Shown here one piece after another: positions 63,664 to 64,000 of a DNA stretch of 64,000 bases. The DNA lies in NCBI RefSeq assembly GCF_012911865.1, contig NZ_JAAXYH010000001.1:62001-126000 (forward strand), given 5' to 3'. Within the stretch, counting starts at the first letter, position 1. Every line of letters starts with the position of its first letter. Position numbers and translations under genes: made by a program. Under the pieces are notes generated by a model. The model searched no databases. It was not told the origin of the DNA and saw nothing but the letters and a program-made list of their open reading frames with translations. This DNA is from Shewanella salipaludis (lineage in GTDB: Bacteria > Pseudomonadota > Gammaproteobacteria > Enterobacterales > Shewanellaceae).

Positions 63664-64000
63664 AGTGCATACTCCTTTATAAATTTGCGTGTTCACCCTG
63701 GGGTGATTTAGTTATAACTATAAAATATCCTTAGCTTTTTTGCGAAAGATGAATTCTAGTGAGTCTCGAGGTTACCCATCTTTCTTCACTTAATCAAGTC
63801 TGGTCTGAGGTAAGACTCATTTGTGAGTGCAGACATCGAACGCCATGACTTGATGAAACAGTTGACCACAGCTTTATGACAGCAGTGTGACTTTAGCGAG
63901 AGAGGGTCGAGCTTGTAGTGTTGGTATTTTCTTGTGAGGACCGGACGTTGAAAACGTCGGTATAAAAAGACAAACGACAAGGTGGATCTCAAAACGTCCG
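63664..64000. other. Window-end region, no gene assigned
   Basis: Contains the promoter of the small hypothetical gene. A reverse frame at 63786-63992 has no recognisable family, is rich in Ser, His and Arg and lacks an initiation signal; I do not call it a gene. Confidence 0.4.

Noticed and set aside
63786-63992. 68-aa reverse frame at the window end
   Set aside because: No start signal, no recognisable family, odd composition; cannot be told from chance.
1-64000. CRISPR array, tRNA, rRNA or prophage
   Set aside because: Looking through both strands I saw no regularly spaced repeats with spacers, no cloverleaf-like tRNA or rRNA segments and no phage structural genes. The tandem arrays have no spacers.

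Overview
The window looks like chromosome of a Shewanella-type gammaproteobacterium. The reasons are the close match of SdhC, SdhD, SdhB and Fur to their enterobacterial counterparts, the order gltA / sdhCDAB / sucABCD / fur / cobB followed later by hpd-hmgA with a divergent LysR regulator, a perfect CRP-type palindrome before sdhC, and backbone GC that is clearly above that of the central insert. The genus is an inference from gene order and protein similarity recalled from memory; no search was run.

Layout. 1-1521: start of an RND efflux pump operon (adaptor plus the N-terminus of the pump). 1843-13150: TCA cycle block, gltA divergent from sdhCDAB-sucABCD, ending in a strong terminator. 13252-30394: backbone genes for transport, acetylation, Fur, the sirtuin CobB, a periplasmic nucleotidase, two convergent M3 lipoprotein peptidases, an M20 dipeptidase, two LysE exporters and gamma-glutamyltranspeptidase. 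30395-41830: AT-rich accessory region. It opens with an integrase-less gene-cassette array: two full attC sites, one truncated attC, and a ~270-bp promoter-bearing repeat that occurs twice, each time ending at a GTT triplet with different genes beyond it. Remnants of ISAs1-, REP/Y1- and IS110-type elements interrupt the array. It is followed by a two-gene reverse operon (654 and 1136 aa) that I cannot assign to a described system and that has the build of a toxin-like pair. 41831-43931: three-gene cluster of a FeeM/autoinducer-synthase-like acyltransferase, a PPM1/LCMT-like O-methyltransferase and a P-loop kinase.

44166-49385: fungal-type cytosine deaminase, MASE1-GGDEF diguanylate cyclase, and a TlpA / DUF4266 / DUF3570 / ApbE cluster that suggests extracytoplasmic flavin or redox work. 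A third, diverged copy of the GTT-ending repeat lies at 49460-49573, before a tiny membrane protein. 50239-51025 holds two tandem arrays and a short DUF3303-like gene. 51112-63663: tyrosine catabolism (hpd, hmgA, LysR), an AIM24-family protein, an EVE-domain protein, an acyl-CoA synthetase with a hexanucleotide microsatellite at its N-terminus, a periplasmic solute-binding protein, an M14-type carboxypeptidase, an alpha/beta hydrolase, YccF and a PLP-dependent deaminase-family enzyme.

Most promising for something undescribed: the repeated GTT-ending recombination/promoter element with its integrase-less cassettes, the 35.7-41.1 kb two-protein operon, and the acyltransferase-methyltransferase-kinase trio.
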